Virus record (IMG/VR): IMGVR_UViG_3300044801_000258
Span: 1-46,033 of that record
Strand: one strand, 5' to 3'
Length of the DNA stretch: 46,033 bases
Origin: a virus
In this document: positions 45,690 to 46,033 of the stretch, piece by piece
Position numbering within the stretch: the stretch's first letter is position 1
Layout: each line of letters begins with the position of its first letter
Notes under the pieces: model-generated
What the model was told of the DNA's origin: nothing
The model's database searches: none
Seen by the model: only the letters and a program-made list of their open reading frames with translations
Translations under genes and position numbers: made by a program

Positions 45690-45710
45690 CCCTCTCCCCA
45701 GGGGAGAGGG
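45690..45710 (-). terminator. hairpin downstream of gatC
   Basis: CCCTCTCCCC-A-GGGGAGAGGG inverted repeat 28 bases beyond the gatC stop, part of a longer GC-rich dispersed repeat (CTCACCTGGCTCGCTCCGCTC before it). A U-tract is lacking, so termination is plausible but not certain. Confidence 0.4.
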
Positions 45711-45737
45711 CAGTGTTTCCCCCAAGGTCGCCGCCGC

Positions 45738-46033
45738 CTATTCCTCCTTCTCGATGACGCGAGGAACACGGAAACAACCCGCGCTCTGATCGGGAGCATT
45801 GGCGAGGGCCTCGTCCTGCTCGAATGTTTTGTGTGGCTCGTCTGCCCGCAGGGAAGGGTTCGCCGCGGTGGGATAGGTCACCTGCGCCATCGGTTCCACT
45901 TGCGAAGTATCCAGTTCATTCAGCTTCTGCATGTACTGGAGGATGGAATCGAGCTGCGGGAGAAATTTCTTCACCTCTTCGGGAGTTAATTCGAGGTGGG
46001 CGAGTTCGGCGACGTAGCGCACGTCCTTTTCTT
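45738..46033 (-). CDS. gatC: Asp/Glu-tRNA amidotransferase subunit C (partial, N-terminus outside window)
   Basis: About 97 visible residues. VRYVAELAHLELTPEE is the conserved GatC start; QLDSILQYMQKLNELDTSQV and PMAQV follow, and the C-terminus has the usual CFRVPRVIEKEE. GatC stabilises the GatCAB complex that amidates Glu-tRNA(Gln) and Asp-tRNA(Asn). It is host DNA: it reads leftward towards the prophage and its first codons lie beyond the window end. No gatA follows within the window, so if a gatCA operon existed the prophage or rearrangement may have separated it. Confidence 0.92.
   Translation of the reverse strand, partial: EKDVRYVAELAHLELTPEEVKKFLPQLDSILQYMQKLNELDTSQVEPMAQVTYPTAANPSLRADEPHKTFEQDEALANAPDQSAGCFRVPRVIEKEE

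Larger units (their letters stand above)
45379..45737. other. prophage right end / junction region without genes
   Basis: No convincing gene. Contents in order: three direct copies of a TGACACGATCCCTCA-type repeat (45473-45552), a long stem-loop (45568-45604), a short unremarkable stretch and a GC-rich repeat with a strong hairpin (45661-45710) beside the gatC stop codon. The prophage right end probably lies here; the exact base cannot be read from the sequence. Confidence 0.5.

Noticed and set aside
1-46033. tRNA genes, rRNA genes, diversity-generating retroelement or retron
   Set aside because: No tRNA cloverleaf, rRNA segment or reverse transcriptase motif (YxDD) was noticed; the variable-looking spike and LamG genes have no template/variable repeat pair that I could find.

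Overview
The window holds an almost complete transposable (Mu-like) prophage of about 45 kb in a GC-rich bacterial chromosome. It is bounded on the left by the 3' end of an IS630-type transposase gene (1-127) and on the right by a host gatC gene on the minus strand (45738-46033, running off the window). The host is probably an acidobacterium or a similar GC-rich soil bacterium. That is an inference from the style of the gatC and from the dense, many-family intergenic repeats; no rRNA or other phylogenetic marker is present. I see no tRNA, rRNA, CRISPR array or tyrosine/serine integrase.

Layout. 202-1145 (minus): a zinc-ribbon membrane protein and a repressor, divergent from a clear early promoter/operator (1153-1211). 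1212-5900: Cro/Ner-like regulator, small early proteins, a MuA-type DDE transposase and a MuB-type AAA ATPase. 5929-11899: small early/middle genes, including a Fis-type helix-turn-helix protein that may act as late activator. This block is interrupted by two nested terminal-inverted-repeat cassettes (8561-9783) that carry a DNA methyltransferase and a 130-residue protein. 11900-12191 is a non-coding stretch with several stable stem-loops. 12192-15632: lysis and accessory block (glucosaminidase, small membrane proteins, secreted HNH-like protein, lipoprotein, holin candidate). 15974-26615: Mu-type head block (small and large terminase, portal fused to head-morphogenesis protein, gpG-like protein, protease with nested scaffold, decoration protein, major capsid). 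26684-32790: connectors and a siphovirus-type tail (tail tube, G/T chaperones, tape measure, no sheath). 32851-45130: tail tip, hub and spike proteins, several of which unusually start with signal peptides. The best overall description is a Mu-like head and replication system joined to a non-contractile tail, as in the B3/D3112 type of transposable siphophage.

The most interesting discovery is a family of very compact mobile cassettes. Three copies (8561-9783, 8578-9009 nested inside it, and 34302-34525) share about 23-bp terminal inverted repeats of the type GGG..TTATATA.TTAACT and have 8-bp direct flanking repeats. Each contains only promoterless passenger gene(s), whose stop codon is supplied by the right terminal repeat, and no transposase. 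The nesting can be resolved base by base.

The second theme is the invasion of genes by intergenic repeats. Palindromes with covarying arms, degenerate ATCGGGTC arrays, GTGTCAG arrays and AGCAGAAGGC arrays lie between genes, abut start codons and are also translated in frame. They occur inside the transposase, at the portal/head-morphogenesis fusion joint, as N- and C-terminal tails, and as the hydrophobic core of two signal peptides.
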